Shown here one piece after another: positions 24,932 through 37,776 of a stretch of 64,000 nt of DNA (positions are counted from its first letter, which is position 1; the number at the start of each line of letters is the position of its first letter). The stretch spans positions 64,445,816 to 64,509,815 of the forward strand of contig CM075768.1 in NCBI GenBank assembly GCA_037974665.1. Reading direction: 5' to 3'. Source of the stretch: Ehretia macrophylla. Its lineage: Eukaryota; Streptophyta; Magnoliopsida; Boraginales; Ehretiaceae. The translations under genes were made by a program, and so were the position numbers. Under the pieces are notes generated by a model. It saw only the letters and a program-made list of their open reading frames with translations. It searched no databases and had not been told where the DNA came from.

Positions 24932-25472
24932 CCTCCGGTTAGGGTTGCCATGATACTTTATCCACCACATTTCTATTATCGAATCCCACGGCACCTTGGG
25001 CAAGACAACTTCGCTTCACGTGGAGGCTGGGCCCGCAAACCGAGGGCGTAGGGCTTTTGACCAAGTCTCTGTCGCTCCGGTGTGCATAACTTTTGATTCG
25101 TAAAGAGTTACGCGGCGCACAGCATACCGTTAGAAATCTCTCTGAGAGCTCTATGACAGGGGCAGCTATCTTGCTCGCTTTGCCCTTTTTGGAGCCCAAA
25201 ATCGAACGTTTTCATCAGTTTCGGGCCACTTTTCTTATTAAGTTCTATTTTTCCGTCCCGGATTGTACGTCGTGAGCTGTTAAAAGGACGACAACGTTAC
25301 TCGCGGGACATTAGATGGCCCTACAATGCGTCGATATCACGTCTTGCGAGGATGCTGCGTTGTTGAAGCGGATGGGTTGTTGCTAAGCCCATTGGGCCTT
25401 CTGAATGGGCCATCTCTCTAGGCTGGGACTGTGAACCGTTAACACAAAAAGGAATTTTACACCCACCATCAC

Positions 25473-25591
25473 GGGTGCGATCATACCAGCACTAATGCAC
25501 CGGATTCCATCAGAACTCCGAAGTTAAGCGTGCTTGGGCGAGAGTAGTACTAGGATGGGTGACCCCCTGGGAAGTCCTCGTGTTGCACCTC
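25473..25591 (+). rRNA. 5S rRNA gene, copy 38
   Basis: C34T and C118T only. The spacer just upstream has CATCAC instead of CATGAC next to the start. Confidence 0.97.
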
Positions 25592-26149
25592 CATTTTCAA
25601 TTTTTTTTCCTCCGGTTAAGGTTGCCAAGATACTTTATCCACCGAATTTCTATTATCGAATCCCACGGCACCTTGAGCAAGAGAACTTTGCTTCACGTGG
25701 AGGCTGGGCCCGCAAACCGAAGGCGTATGGCTTATGACTAAGTCTCTGTCGTTCCGGTGTGCATAACTTTTGATCCGTAAATAGTTACGCGGCGCATAGC
25801 ATACCGTTGGAAAGCTCTCTGAGAGCTCTATGACGGGGGCAGCTAGCTTGCTCGCTGTGCCCTTTTTGGAGCCCAAAATTGAACGTTTTCATCAGTTTCT
25901 TGCCACTTTTCTTCTTAAGCTCTATTTTTCCGTCACGGATCGTACGTCATGAGCTGTTAAAAGGATGACAACCTTACTCGCGGCACATTCGAGGGCCTTA
26001 CAATGCTTCTATATCACATCTTGCGAGGATGCTGCGTTGTTGAAGCAGATGGGTTGTTTTTAAGCCCATTGGGCCTTCTGAATGGGCCATCTCTCTAGGC
26101 TGGGACTGTGAACCATTAACACAAAAAGGAATTCTACCCCCCACATGAC

Positions 26150-26268
26150 GGGTGCGATCATACCAGCACTAATTAACCGGATCCTATCAGAACTCAGAAG
26201 TTAAGCGTGCTTGGGCGAGAGTAGTACTAGGATGGGTGACCCCTTGGGAAGCCCTCGTGTTGCACCCC
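26150..26268 (+). rRNA. 5S rRNA gene, copy 39
   Basis: G25T, C26A, C36T, C47A, C95T, T103C. Confidence 0.96.
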
Positions 26269-26826
26269 TCTTTTCAATTTTTTTTCCGCCGGTTAGGGTT
26301 GCCAAGATACTTTATCCACCACAATTCTAATATCGAATCCCACGGCACCTTGGGCAAGACAACTTCAGTTCACGTGGAGGCTGGGCCCGCAAACCGAGGG
26401 CGTAGGGCTTGTGACCAAGTCTCTGTAGCACTGGAGCGCATAACATTTTATCCGTAAGGATTTACACGGCGCACAACATACTGTTGGAAAGCTCTCTGAG
26501 AGCTCTACAACGGGGGCAGCAAGCTTGCTCGCTGTGCCCTTTTTGGAGCCCAAAATCGAACGTTTTCATTAGTTTCGGGCCACTTTTCTTATTAAGCTCT
26601 GTTTTTCCGTCTCGGATCGTACGTCTTGAGCTGTTAAAAGGACGACAACCTTACACGCGGGACATTAGAGGGCCCAACAATGCATCGATATCACGTCTTG
26701 CAAGGATGCAGCGTTGTTGAAGCGGATGGGTTATTGTTAATCCCATTAGGCCTTCTGAATTGGCCATCTCTCTAGGCTGGGACTGTGAACCGTTAACACA
26801 AAAAGGAATTCTACCCCCAACATGAC

Positions 26827-26945
26827 GGGTGCGATCATACCAGCACTAATGCACCAGATCCCATCAGAACACCAAAGTTAAGCAAGCTTGGGCGAGAGTA
26901 GTACTAGGATGGGTGACCCCCTGGGAAGTCCTCGTGTTGCACCCC
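26827..26945 (+). rRNA. 5S rRNA gene, copy 40
   Basis: G30A, T45A, G48A, G58A, T59A. Two adjacent A-box changes give TTAAGCAAGC. Confidence 0.96.
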
Positions 26946-27503
26946 GCTTTTCAATATTTTTTCCTCCAGTTAGGGTTGCCAAGATAGTTTATCCACCACA
27001 TTTCTATTATCGAATCCCACGGAACCTTGGGCAAGACAACTTCGCTTCACGTAGAGGCTGGGCCCGCAAACCGAGGACGTAGGGCTTGTGACCAGGTCTT
27101 CGTCTTTCCGGTGCCAATAACTTTTGATCCGTAAGGAGTTACGCGGCGCACAGCATACCGTTGGAAAGCTCGCCGAGAGGTCTACGACGGGCGAAGCCAG
27201 CAAGCTCGCTTTGCCCTTTTTGGAGCCCAAAATCGAACGTTTTCATCAGTTTCGGGCAACTTTTCTTATTAAGCTATGTTTTTCCGTCCCGGATCGTACG
27301 TTGTGAGCTGTTAAAAGGACAACAACCTTACTCAGGGGACATTAGAGGGCCCTACAATGCGTTGATATAACGTTTTGCGAGGATGCTGTGCTACTGAAGC
27401 GGATGGGTTGTTGTTAAGCCCATTGGGCCTTCAGAATGGGCAATCTCTCTAGGCTGGGATTGTGAACCGTTTACACATAAAGGAATTGTGCCATCAACAT
27501 GAC

Positions 27504-27622
27504 GGGTGCGATCATACCAGCACTAATGCACCGGATCCCTTCAGAATTCTGAAGTTAAGCGTGCTTGGGCGAGAATAGTACAAGGATTGGTGACCCCGTG
27601 GGAAGTCCTCGTGTTGCACTCC
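27504..27622 (+). rRNA. 5S rRNA gene, copy 41
   Basis: A37T, C44T, C47T, G72A, T79A, G85T, C95G, C117T. CATAAAG and GTGCCATCAAC upstream (minor promoter type). Confidence 0.95.
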
Positions 27623-28180
27623 CCTTTTCAATTTTTTTTCCTCCGGTTAGGGTTGCCAAGATACTTTATCCTCCACATTTCTATTATCGAATCCCACGTC
27701 ACCTTGCGAAAGACAACTTCCCTTCACGTGGAGTCTGGGCCCACAAACCGAGGGCGTAGGGCTTGTGACCAGGTCTCCGTCGCTCCGGTGCACATAACTT
27801 TTGATCCGTAAGGAGTTACGCGGCGCATAGCATACCGTTGGAAAGCTCTCTGACGGCTCTACGACGGGCGCAACAAGCTTGCTAGCTGTGCCCATTTTTT
27901 TGCCCAAAATTGAACGTTTTCATCTATTTCAGGCCACTTTCCTTATTAAGCTCTGTTTTTTTATCCCGGATCGTACGTCGTGAGCTGTTAAAAGGATGAC
28001 AACCTTACTCATGGGACATTAGAAGGCCCTACAACGCGTCGGTATGACGTCTTGCGAGGATGCTGCGTTGTTGAAGCAGATAGGTTGTTGTTAAGCCCAT
28101 TGAGCCTTCTAAATGGGCCAACACTCTAGGCTGGGACTGTGCACCGTTAACACAAAAAGGAATTCTACCCCCACCATGAC

Positions 28181-28299
28181 GGGTGCGATCATACCAGCAC
28201 TAATGCACCGGATCCCATCAGAAGTCCAAAGTTAAGCGTGCTTGGATGATAGTAGTACAAGGATGGGTAACCCCCTGGCAAGTCCTCGTGTTGCACCCC
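28181..28299 (+). rRNA. 5S rRNA gene, copy 42
   Basis: C44G, G48A, G66A, C67T, G70T, T79A, G89A, G99C. The intermediate element is doubly changed; copy 44 has a similar GGACGATAG. Confidence 0.95.
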
Positions 28300-28858
28300 C
28301 CTTTTCAATTTTTTTTCCTCCGGTTAGGGTTGCCAAGATACTTTATCCTCCACATTTCTATTATCGAATCCCGCGGCACCTTGGGCAAGACAACTTCGCT
28401 TCACATGGAGGCTGGGCCCGCAAACCGAGGGTGTAGGTCTTGTGACCAGGTCGCCATCGCTCCGGTGCCCATAACTTTTGATCCGTAAGGAGTTACGCGG
28501 CGCACAGCATACCGTTGGAAAGCTCTCCGAGAGCTCCATGACGGGGGCAGCAAGCTTTTCTTGCTGTGCCCTTTTTAGAGCCCAAAATCGAATGTTTGAA
28601 TCAGTTTCAAGCCAATTTTCTTATTAAGCTCTATTTTTTCGTCCGGGATCGTACATCGGGAGCTGTTAAAAGGACGACAACCTTACTCGTGGGACATTAG
28701 AGGGCGCTACAATGCGTCGATATCACGTCTTGCGAGGATGCTGCGTTGTTGAAGCGGATTGGTTGTTGTTAAGCCCATTGGGCCTTCCGAATGGGCCATC
28801 TCTCTAGGCTGGGACTGTTAACCTTTAACACAAAAAGGAATTCTACCCCCAATATGAT

Positions 28859-28977
28859 AGGTGCGATCATACCAGCACTAATGCACCGGATCCCATCAGA
28901 ACTCCGAAGTTAAGTGTGCTTGGGCGAGAGTAGTACTAGGATGGGTGACCCCTTGGGAAGACCTCGTGTTGCACCCC
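28859..28977 (+). rRNA. 5S rRNA gene, copy 43
   Basis: G1A, C57T, C95T, T103A; the -1 base is T. The gene body is otherwise good. Confidence 0.95.
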
Positions 28978-29534
28978 CCTTTTCAATTTTTTTTCCTCCG
29001 GTTAGAGTTGCCAAGATACTTTATCCACCACATTTCTATTATCAAATCCCACGGCACCTTGGGCAAGACAACTTTGCTTCACGTGGAGGCTGGGCCCGCA
29101 AACCGAGGGCGTAGGGCTTGTGACCATGTTTTTGTCGCTCCAGTGCCCATAACTTTTGATCCGTAAGGAGTTACGCGGCGCACAGCATACCGTTGTAAGG
29201 CTCTCCGAGAGCTCTACGATAGGCGCACCAAGCTTGCTAGCTATGCCCTTTTTGGATCCCAAAATCGAATGTTTTCATCAGTTTCGAGCCACTTTTCTAA
29301 TTAATCTCTATTTTTCCGTCCTGATCGTACGTCGTGAGCTATTAAAAGGACGACAACCTTAATCGCGGGACATTAGACGGTGCTACAATGCATCGATATC
29401 ACATCTTGCGAGGATGCTACGTTGTTGAAGTGGATGGGTTGTTGTTAAGCCCATTGGGCCTTCTGAATGGGCCATCTCTCTAGGATGGGACTGTGAACCA
29501 TTAACACAAAAAGGAATTCTACCCCCACCATGAC

Positions 29535-29653
29535 TAGTGCGATCATACCAGCACTAATGCACTGGATCCCATCCGAACTCCGAAGTTAAGCGTGCTTGGA
29601 CGATAGTAGTACTAGGATGGGTGACCCCCTTGCAAGTCCTCGTGTTGCACCCC
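29535..29653 (+). rRNA. 5S rRNA gene, copy 44
   Basis: G1T, G2A, C29T, A40C, G66A, G70T, G97T, G99C. The first two helix I pairs are lost without change on the 3' side. Confidence 0.94.
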
Positions 29654-30211
29654 CCTTTTCAATTTTTTTTCCTCCGGTTAGGGTTGCCATGATACTTTAT
29701 CCACCACATTTCTATAATCGAATCCCACAGCATCTTGGGCTAGACAACTTTGCTTCACGTGGAGGCAAGGCCCGCAAACCGAGGGCGTAGGTCTTGTGAC
29801 CAAGTATCTGTCGCTACAGTGCCCATAACTTTTGATTCGTAAGGAGTTACGCGGTGCACAGCATACCATTGGAAAGCACTCTGAGTGATCTACGACGGGG
29901 GCAGCGAGCTTGCGTGCTGTGCCCTTTTTGGAGCCCAAAATCAAAAGTTTTCATCAGTTTCGGGCCACTTTTCTTATTAACCTCTGTTTCTCGGACCCGG
30001 ATCGTACGTTGTGAGCTGGTAAAAGGATGACAACCTTACTCGCGGGACATTAGAGGGCGTTACAAGGCGTCGATATCACATCTTGCGAGGATGCTGCGTT
30101 GTTAAAGAGGATGGGTTGTTGTTTAGCCCATTGGGCCTTCTGAATGGGCAATCTCTCTAGGGTAGGACTGTGAACCGTTAACACATAAAGGAATTATGCC
30201 ATCAACATGAC

Positions 30212-30330
30212 GGGTGCGATCATAGCAGCACTAATGCACCGGATCCCATCAGAACTCCGAAGTTAATCGTGCTTGGGCGAGAGAAGTACTAGGATGGGTG
30301 ACCCCTTGGGAAGTCCCCGTGTTGCACCCC
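30212..30330 (+). rRNA. 5S rRNA gene, copy 45
   Basis: C14G, G56T, T73A, C95T, T106C. Minor promoter type (CATAAAG, ATGCCATCAAC). Confidence 0.95.
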
Positions 30331-30888
30331 CTTTTTAAATTTTTTTTCCTCCGGTTAGGGTTGCAAAGATACTTTAACCAGCAAATTTCTATTATCGAAT
30401 CCCATGGCACCTTTGGCAAGACAACTTCGTTTAACGTGGAAGCTGGGCCCGCAAACCGAGGGCGTATGGCATGTGACCAGGTCTCTGTCGCTCCGGTGCC
30501 CATATCTTTTGACCCGGAAAGAGTTACGCGGCACACAGCATACCGTTGGAAAGCCCTCCAAGAGCTCTACGAGGGGCGTAGCCAACATGCTCGCTATGCC
30601 CTTTTTGGAGCCCAAAATCGAACGTTTTCATCAGTTTCAGGCCACTTTTCTTATTGAGCTCTATTTTTCCGTCTGGGATCGTACGTCGTGAGATGTTAAA
30701 AGGACGACAACCTTACTCGTGGGACATTAGAGGGCGCTACAATGCGTCGATATCACGTCTTGTGAGGATGCTGCGTTGTTGAAGCGGATGGGTTGTTGTT
30801 AAGCCCATTGGGCCTTCTGAATGGGCCATCTCTCTAGGCTGGCACTATGAACCTTTAACACAAAAAGTATTTCTACCCCCAACATGAC

Positions 30889-31007
30889 AGGTGCGATCAT
30901 ACCAGCACTAATTCACTGGATCCCATCAGAACTCCGAATTTAAGCGTGCTAGGGCGAGAGTAGTACTAGGATGGGTGACCCCCTGGGAAGTCCTCGTGTT
31001 GCACCCC
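30889..31007 (+). rRNA. 5S rRNA gene, copy 46
   Basis: G1A, G25T, C29T, G51T, T63A. Shares G51T and T63A (A box) with the next copy, so the two are neighbours by duplication. Confidence 0.95.
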
Positions 31008-31565
31008 CCTTTTCAATTTTTTTTCCTCTGGTTAGGGTTGCCAAGATACTTTATCCACCACATTTCTATTATGGAATCCCACGGCACATTGGGCAAGACA
31101 ACTTCGCTTCACGTGGAGGCTGGGCCCGCAAACCGAGGGCGTAGGGCTTGTGACCAAGTCTCTGTCGCTCCGGTGCTCATAACTTTTGATCCGTAAGGAG
31201 TTACGTGGCGCACAGCATACCGTTGGAAAGCTCTCTTAGAGCTCTACGACGGGGGCAGCTAGCTTGCTCGCTGTGCCCTTTCTAGAGCCCAAAATTGAAC
31301 ATTTTCATCAGGTTCAGGCCACTTTTCTTATCATGCTCTGTTTTTCCATCACGGATCATACGTCATGAGCTGTTAAAAGGACGACAACCTTACTCGCGGC
31401 ACAATCGAGGTCCTTAAATTGTGTCGATATCACGTCTTGCAAGGATGCTACGTTGTTGAAGCGGATGGGTTGTTGTTAAGCCCATTGGTCCTTCTGAATG
31501 GGCCATATCTCTAGGCTGGGACTATGAACCGTTAACACAAAAAGGAATTCTACCCCTAACATGAC

Positions 31566-31681
31566 GGGTGTGATCATACCAGCACTAATGCACCGGATCC
31601 CATCAGAACTCCGAATTTAAGCTTGCTAGGGCGAGAGTAGTACTAGGATGGGTGACCTCCTGGGAAGTCATCTTGCACCTC
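31566..31681 (+). rRNA. 5S rRNA gene, copy 47 (3-nt deletion)
   Basis: 116 nt: three bases lost around 108-110 before TTGCACC. Also C6T, G51T, G58T, T63A, C93T, C105A. The deletion removes part of the 3' domain, so a working 5S RNA is unlikely. Confidence 0.92.
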
Positions 31682-32239
31682 CCTTTTCAATTTTTTTTCC
31701 TCCAGTTAGGGTTGCCAAGATACTTTATCCACCACATTTCTATTATCGAATCCCACGGCACCTTGGGCAAGACAACTTCACTTCACATGGAGGCTGGGCC
31801 CCCAAACCGATGGCGTAGGGCTTGTTACCAGGTCTTTGTCGCTCTGGTGCCCATTACTTTTGGTCCGTAGGGAGTTACGCGGCGCACAGTATACCGTTGG
31901 AAAGCTCTCCGAGAGCTCCACGACGGCGGCAGCAAGCTTGCTTGCTGTGCCCTTTTTGGAGCCCAAAATCGAACGTTTCCATCAGTTTCAGGACACTTTT
32001 CTTATTAAGCTATGTTTTTCCGTCCTGGATTGTACGTCGTGAGCAGTTAAAAGGACGACAACCTTACTCGCGGGACATTAGAGGGCGCTACAGTGCGTCG
32101 ATATCACGTCTTCCGAGGCTGCTGCGTTGTTGAAGCGGATGGGTTGTTGTTAAGCCCATTGGGCTTTCTGAATGGGCCATCTCTCTCGGCTGGGACTGTG
32201 AACCTTTAACACAAAAAGGAATTCTACCCCTAACATTAC

Positions 32240-32358
32240 GGGTGTGATCATACCAGCACTAATGCACTGGATCCCATCAGAACTCCGAAGTTCAGCGTGC
32301 TTGGGCGAGAGTAGTACTATGATGGGTGACCCCCTGGGAAGTCCTCGTGTTGCACACC
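32240..32358 (+). rRNA. 5S rRNA gene, copy 48
   Basis: C6T, C29T, A54C, G81T, C117A. The A-box GTTCAGCG variant (A54C) also occurs in copies 49, 58 and 64. Confidence 0.95.
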
Positions 32359-32916
32359 CCTTTTCAATTTTTTTTCCTCCGGTTAGGGTTGCCAAGATAC
32401 TTTATCCAACACATTTCTATTATCGAATCCCACGGCACCTTGGCCAAGACAACTTCGCTTCACGTGGAGGCCGGGCCCGCAAACTGAGGGCGTAGGGCTT
32501 GTGACCAAGTCTCTGTCGCTCTGGTGCCAATAACTTTTGATCCGTAAGGAGTTATACGGCCTACAACATAGCGTTGGAAAGCTCTCCGAGAGCTCTATGA
32601 CGGAGGCTGCAAGCTTGCTCGTTGTGCCCTTTTTGGAGCCCAAAATAGAACATTTTAGTCAGTTTCGGGCCATTTTTCTTTTTAAGCTATGTTTTTTTGT
32701 CTCGGATCGTACGTCGTTAGTTGTTAAAAGGACGACAACCTTACTCGCAGGACATTACAGGACCCTCCAATGAGTCGAGATCACGTCTTGCAAGGATGCT
32801 ACGTTGTTGAAGCGGATGGGTTATTGTTAAGCCCATTGGGCCTTCTGAATGGGCCATCTCTCTAGGCTGCGACTATGAACCGTTAACACAAAAACGAATT
32901 CTACTCCCAACATGAC

Positions 32917-33035
32917 GGGTGCGATCATACCAGCACTAATGCACCTGATCCCATCAGAACTCCGAAGTTCAGCGTGCTTGGGTGAGAGTAGTACTAAGAT
33001 GGGTGACCCTGTGGGAAGTCCTCGTGTTGCACCCC
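32917..33035 (+). rRNA. 5S rRNA gene, copy 49
   Basis: G30T, A54C, C67T, G81A, C94T, C95G. Confidence 0.95.
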
Positions 33036-33592
33036 CCTTTTCAATTTTTTTCCTCTGGTTAGGGTTGCCAAGATACTTTATCCGCCACATTTCTATTATC
33101 GAATCCCACGGCACCTTAGGCAAGACAACTTCGCTTCACGTGGAGGTTGGGCCCGCAAAACGAGGTCGTAGGGCTTATGACCAGGTCTCCGTTGCTCTGG
33201 TGCCCATAACTTTTGATCCGTAAGGAGTTACGCGATGCACAACATACAGTTGGAAAGCTCTCTGAGAGCTCTACGACGAGGGCAGAAAGTTTTCTCGCTG
33301 TACCCTTTTTGGAGCCCAAAATCGAACGTTTTCATCAGTGTCGGGACACTTTTCTTATTAAGCTCTATTTTTCCGTCCCGGATCGTACGTCGTGACCTGT
33401 TAAATGGACGACAACCTTACTCACGGGGCATTAGAGGGCCCTACAATGCGTCGATATCACGTCTTGCAAGGATGCTGCGTTGTTGAAGCGGATGAGTTGT
33501 TGTTAAGCCCATTGGGCCTTCTGAATGGGCCATCTCTCTAGGCTGGGATTGTGAACCGTTAACACAAAAAGGAATTCTACCCCCAACATGAC

Positions 33593-33711
33593 AGGTGCGA
33601 TCATACCAGAACTAACGCACCGGATCCCATCAGAACACCGAAGTTAAGCATTCTTGAGCGAGAGTAGTACTAGGATGGGTGACCCCCTGGGAAGTCCTCG
33701 TGTTGCACCCC
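33593..33711 (+). rRNA. 5S rRNA gene, copy 50
   Basis: G1A, C18A, T24C, T45A, G58A, G60T, G65A. Confidence 0.95.
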
Positions 33712-34270
33712 CCTTTTCAATTTTTTTTTCCTCTGTTTAGGGTTGCCACGATATTTTATCCCCCACATTTCTATTATCGAATCCCACGGCACCTTGGGCA
33801 AGACAACTTTGCTTCACGTTGAGGCTGGGCCCGCAAACCGAGGGCGTAGGGCTTGTGACCAAGTCTCTGTCGCTCCGGTGCCCATAACTTTTCATCCGTA
33901 AGGAGTTAAGCGGCGACCAGCATCCCGTTGGAAAGCTCTCTGAGAGCTCTACGATGGGGGCAGCTAGCTTGCTCGCTGTGCCCTTTTTGGAGCCCAAAAT
34001 CAAACATTTTCATTAGTGTCGGGACACTTTTCTTATTAAGCTATGTTTTTCCGTCCCGGATCGTACGCCGTGAGCTGTTAAAAGGACGACAACCTTGCTC
34101 GTGGGACGTTAGAGGGCCCTACAATGCGTCGATATCAAGTCTTGCGAGGATGCTGCATTGTTGAAGCGGATAGGTTGTTGTTTAGCCCATTGGGCCTTCT
34201 GAATGGGCCATCTCTCTAGGCTTGGACTATGAACCGTTATCACAAAAAGGAATTCTACACCCAACATGAC

Positions 34271-34389
34271 GGGTGCGATCATACCGGCACCAATGCACCG
34301 GATCCCATCAGAACTCCGAAGTTAAGCGTGCTTGGGCGAGAGTAGTACAAGGATGGGTGACCCCCTGAGAAGTCCTCCTGTTGCACCAC
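34271..34389 (+). rRNA. 5S rRNA gene, copy 51
   Basis: A16G, T21C, T79A, G98A, G108C, C118A. Confidence 0.95.
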
Positions 34390-34947
34390 CCTTTTCAATT
34401 TTTTTTCCTTCGGTTAGGGTTGCCAACATACATTATCCACCACATTTCTATTATCGAATCCCACGGCACATTGGGCAAGGCAACTATGCTTCACGTGGAG
34501 GTTGGGCCCGCAAACCGAGGGCGTAGGGCTTGTGACCAGGTCTCCGTCGCTCTGGTGCCCATAACTTTTGATCCGTAAGGAGTTACGCGACGCACAGCAT
34601 ACCGTTGGAAAGCTATATGAGAGCTCTACGATGAGGGTAGCAAGCTTGCTTGCTTTTCCCTTTTTGGAGCCAAAAATTGAACGTTTTTATCAGTTTCGGG
34701 CCACTATTCTTATTAAGCTCTGTTTTTTCGTCCGGGATCGTACGTCGTGACCTGTTAAAAGGATGACAACCTTACTTGCGGGACATTAGAGGGCCCTACA
34801 ATGCGTCAATATCACGTCTTGCGGGGATGCTGCGTTGTTGAAGCAGATGGGTTGTTATTAAGCCCATTTGGCCTTCTGAATGGGCCATCTCTCTAGGCTG
34901 GGATTGTGAACCGTTAACATAAAAAGGAATTCTACCTCCACCATGAC

Positions 34948-35066
34948 GGATGCGATCATACCAGCACTAATGCACCGGATCCCATCTGAACTCCGAAGTT
35001 AAGCGTTCTTGGGCGAGAGTAGTACTAAGATGGGTGACCCCTTGGAAAGTCCTAGTGTTGCACCCC
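34948..35066 (+). rRNA. 5S rRNA gene, copy 52
   Basis: G3A, A40T, G60T, G81A, C95T, G99A, C107A. Confidence 0.95.
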
Positions 35067-35624
35067 CCTTTTCAATTTTTTTTCCTCCGGTTAGGGTTGC
35101 CAAGATACTTTATCCACCACATTTCTATTATCGAATCCCACGGCACCTTGGGCAAGAAAACTTCGCTTCACGTGGATGCTGGGTCCACAAACCGAGGGCG
35201 TAGGGCTTGTGATTAAGTCTCTGTCGCTCCAATGCCAATAACTTTTGATCCGTAAGGAGTTACGCGGCACACAGCATACCGTTGGAAAGCTTTCCAATAG
35301 CTCTACGACGGGGGCAGCCAGCTTGCTTGCTGTGCCCTTTTTGGTGCCCAAAATCGAACGTTTTCATCAGTTTCGGGCCAATTTTCTTATTAAGCTCTGT
35401 TTTTCCGTCGCGGATCGTACGTCGTTAGTTGTTAAAAGGATGACAACCTTACTTGCGGGACATTAGAGGGCCCTATAATGCGTCGATATCACGTCTTGCG
35501 GGGATGCTGTGTTGTTGAAGCAGAGGGGTTGTTGTTAAGCCCATTGGGCCTTCTGAATGGGCCATCTCTCTAGGCTGGGACTGTGAACCGTTATCACAAA
35601 AAGGAATTCTACCCCCAACATGAT

Positions 35625-35743
35625 GGGTGCGATCATACCAGCACCAATGCACCGGATCCCATCAGAACTCCAAAGTTAAGCGTGCTTGGGCGAGAGTAGT
35701 ACTAGGGTGGGTGACCCCCTGAGAAGTCCTCGTGTTGCACCCC
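35625..35743 (+). rRNA. 5S rRNA gene, copy 53
   Basis: T21C, G48A, A83G, G98A. Shares T21C and G98A with copy 51, hinting at a two-unit relationship (offset 1,354 bp). Confidence 0.96.
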
Positions 35744-36301
35744 CTTTTTCAATTTTTTTTCCTTCGGTTAGGGTTGCCAACATACTTTATCCACCACATT
35801 TCAATTATCGAATCCCACGGCACCTTGGGCAAGACAACAACGCTTCACGTGGAGGTTGGGCCTGCAAACCGAGGGCATAGGGCTTGTGACCAGGTCTCCG
35901 TCGCTCTGGTGCCCATAACTTTTGATCCGTAAGGAGTTACGTGACGCACAGCATACCGTTGGAAAGCTCTATGAGAGCTCTACGGCAAGGGCAGAAGGCT
36001 TGCTTGCTTTGTCCTTTTTGGAGCTGAAAATTGAACGTTTTCATCAGTTTTGGGCCACTATTCTTATTAAGCTTTGTTTTTCCGTCCCGGATCGTACGTC
36101 GTGAGCTGTTAAAAGGATGACAACTTTACTCGTGGGACATTAGTGGGCCCTAAAATGCATCGATATGACATCTTACTAGGATGCTGCGCTGTTGAAGCGG
36201 ATGGGTTGTTGTTAAGCCCATTGGCCCTTTTGAATGGGCTATCTCTCTAGGCTAGGACTGTGAACCGTTAACACAAAAAAGAATTCTACCCCCACCATGA
36301 C

Positions 36302-36420
36302 GGGTGCGATCATACCAGCACTAATGCACTGGATCCCATCAGAACTCCGAAGTTAAGCGTGCTTGGGCGAGAGTAGTACTAGGATGGGTGACCCCTTGGG
36401 AAGTCCTCGTGTTGCACCCC
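36302..36420 (+). rRNA. 5S rRNA gene, copy 54
   Basis: C29T and C95T only; a good candidate for an active gene. Confidence 0.97.
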
Positions 36421-36979
36421 CCTTTTCAATTTTTTTTCTTTCGGTTAGGGTTGCCAAGATATTTTATCCACCACATTTCTATTATTGAATCCCACGGCAC
36501 CTTGGGCAAGACAACTTAGCTTCACGTGGAGGCTGGGCCCGCAAACCGAGGGCGTAGGGCTTGTGACCAAGTCTCCGTCGATCCGGTGCCCATAACTTTT
36601 GATCCGTAAGGAGTTACGCGATGCACAGCATACCGTTGCAAAGCTCTACGAGAGCTCTACGACAGGGGCAGCAAGCTTGCTCGCTGTGCCCTTTTTGGAG
36701 CCCAAAATCGAATGTTTTCATCAATTTCGGGCTACTTTTCTTATTAAGCTCTGTTTTTTCGTCCAGGATCGTACGTCTGTGAGCTGTTAAAAGGATGACA
36801 ACCTTACTCGCGGGACATTAGAGGGCCCTACAATGCGTCGATATCACGTCTTGTGAGGATGCTGCGTTGTTGAAGCGTATGGGTTGTTGTTAAGCCCCTT
36901 GGGCCTTCTGAATGAGCCATTTCTCAAGGCTGGGACTGTGAACCGATAACACAAAAAGGAATTCTACCCCCACCATGAC

Positions 36980-37098
36980 GGGTGCGATCTTACTAGCACT
37001 AATGCACCGGATCCTATCACAACTCCGAAGTTAAGCGTGCTTGGGCAAGAGTAGTACCAGGATGTGTGACCCCCTAGGAAGTCCTCATGTTGCACCCC
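36980..37098 (+). rRNA. 5S rRNA gene, copy 55
   Basis: A11T, C15T, C36T, G41C, G68A, T79C, G86T, G97A, G108A. Confidence 0.94.
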
Positions 37099-37657
37099 CT
37101 CTTTTCAATTTTTTTTGCCCCTGTTAGCGTTTCCAAGACACTTTTTCTACCACATTTCTATTATCGAATACCACGTCACCTTGGGCTAGACAACTTCGCT
37201 TCACGTGGAGGCTGGGCCCACAAACCAAGATCGTAAGGATTGTTACCAGGTCTCCGTCGCTTCGGTGCCCATAACTTTTGATCCGTAAGGAGTTAAGCGG
37301 CGCACAGCATACCGTTGGAAAGCTCTCCGAGAGCTCTACGAAGGGGGCAGCAAGCTTGCTCGTTGTGCACTTTTTGGAGCCCAAAATCGAACGTTTTCAT
37401 AAGTTTTGGGCCACTTTTCTTATTAGGCTCTGTTTTTCCGTCCTGGATCGTATGTCGTGAACTGTTAAAAGGACGACAACCTTACTCGCGGGACATTATA
37501 GGGCCCTACAAAGCGTCGATATCACGTCTTGTGAGGATGCTGCGTTGTTGAAGTGGATAGGTTGTTGTTAAGCCCATTGGGCCTTCTGAATGAGTCATTT
37601 CTCTAGGCTGGGACTGTGAACCGATAACACAAAAAAGAATTCTACCCCCACCATGAC

Positions 37658-37776
37658 GGGTGCGATCATACCAGCACTAATGCACCGGATCCCATCAGAA
37701 CTCCGAAGTTAAGCGTGCTTGGCCGAGAGTAGTACTAGGATAGGTGACCCCCTGGGAAGTCCTCATGTTGAACCCC
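37658..37776 (+). rRNA. 5S rRNA gene, copy 56
   Basis: G66C, G85A, G108A, C114A. The upstream GTTAAC is GATAAC, as before copy 55. Confidence 0.96.

Noticed and set aside
24939..24946. Interstitial telomere repeat tract
   Set aside because: Only one TTAGGGTT per unit, not in tandem, so it is a motif and not a telomere remnant.
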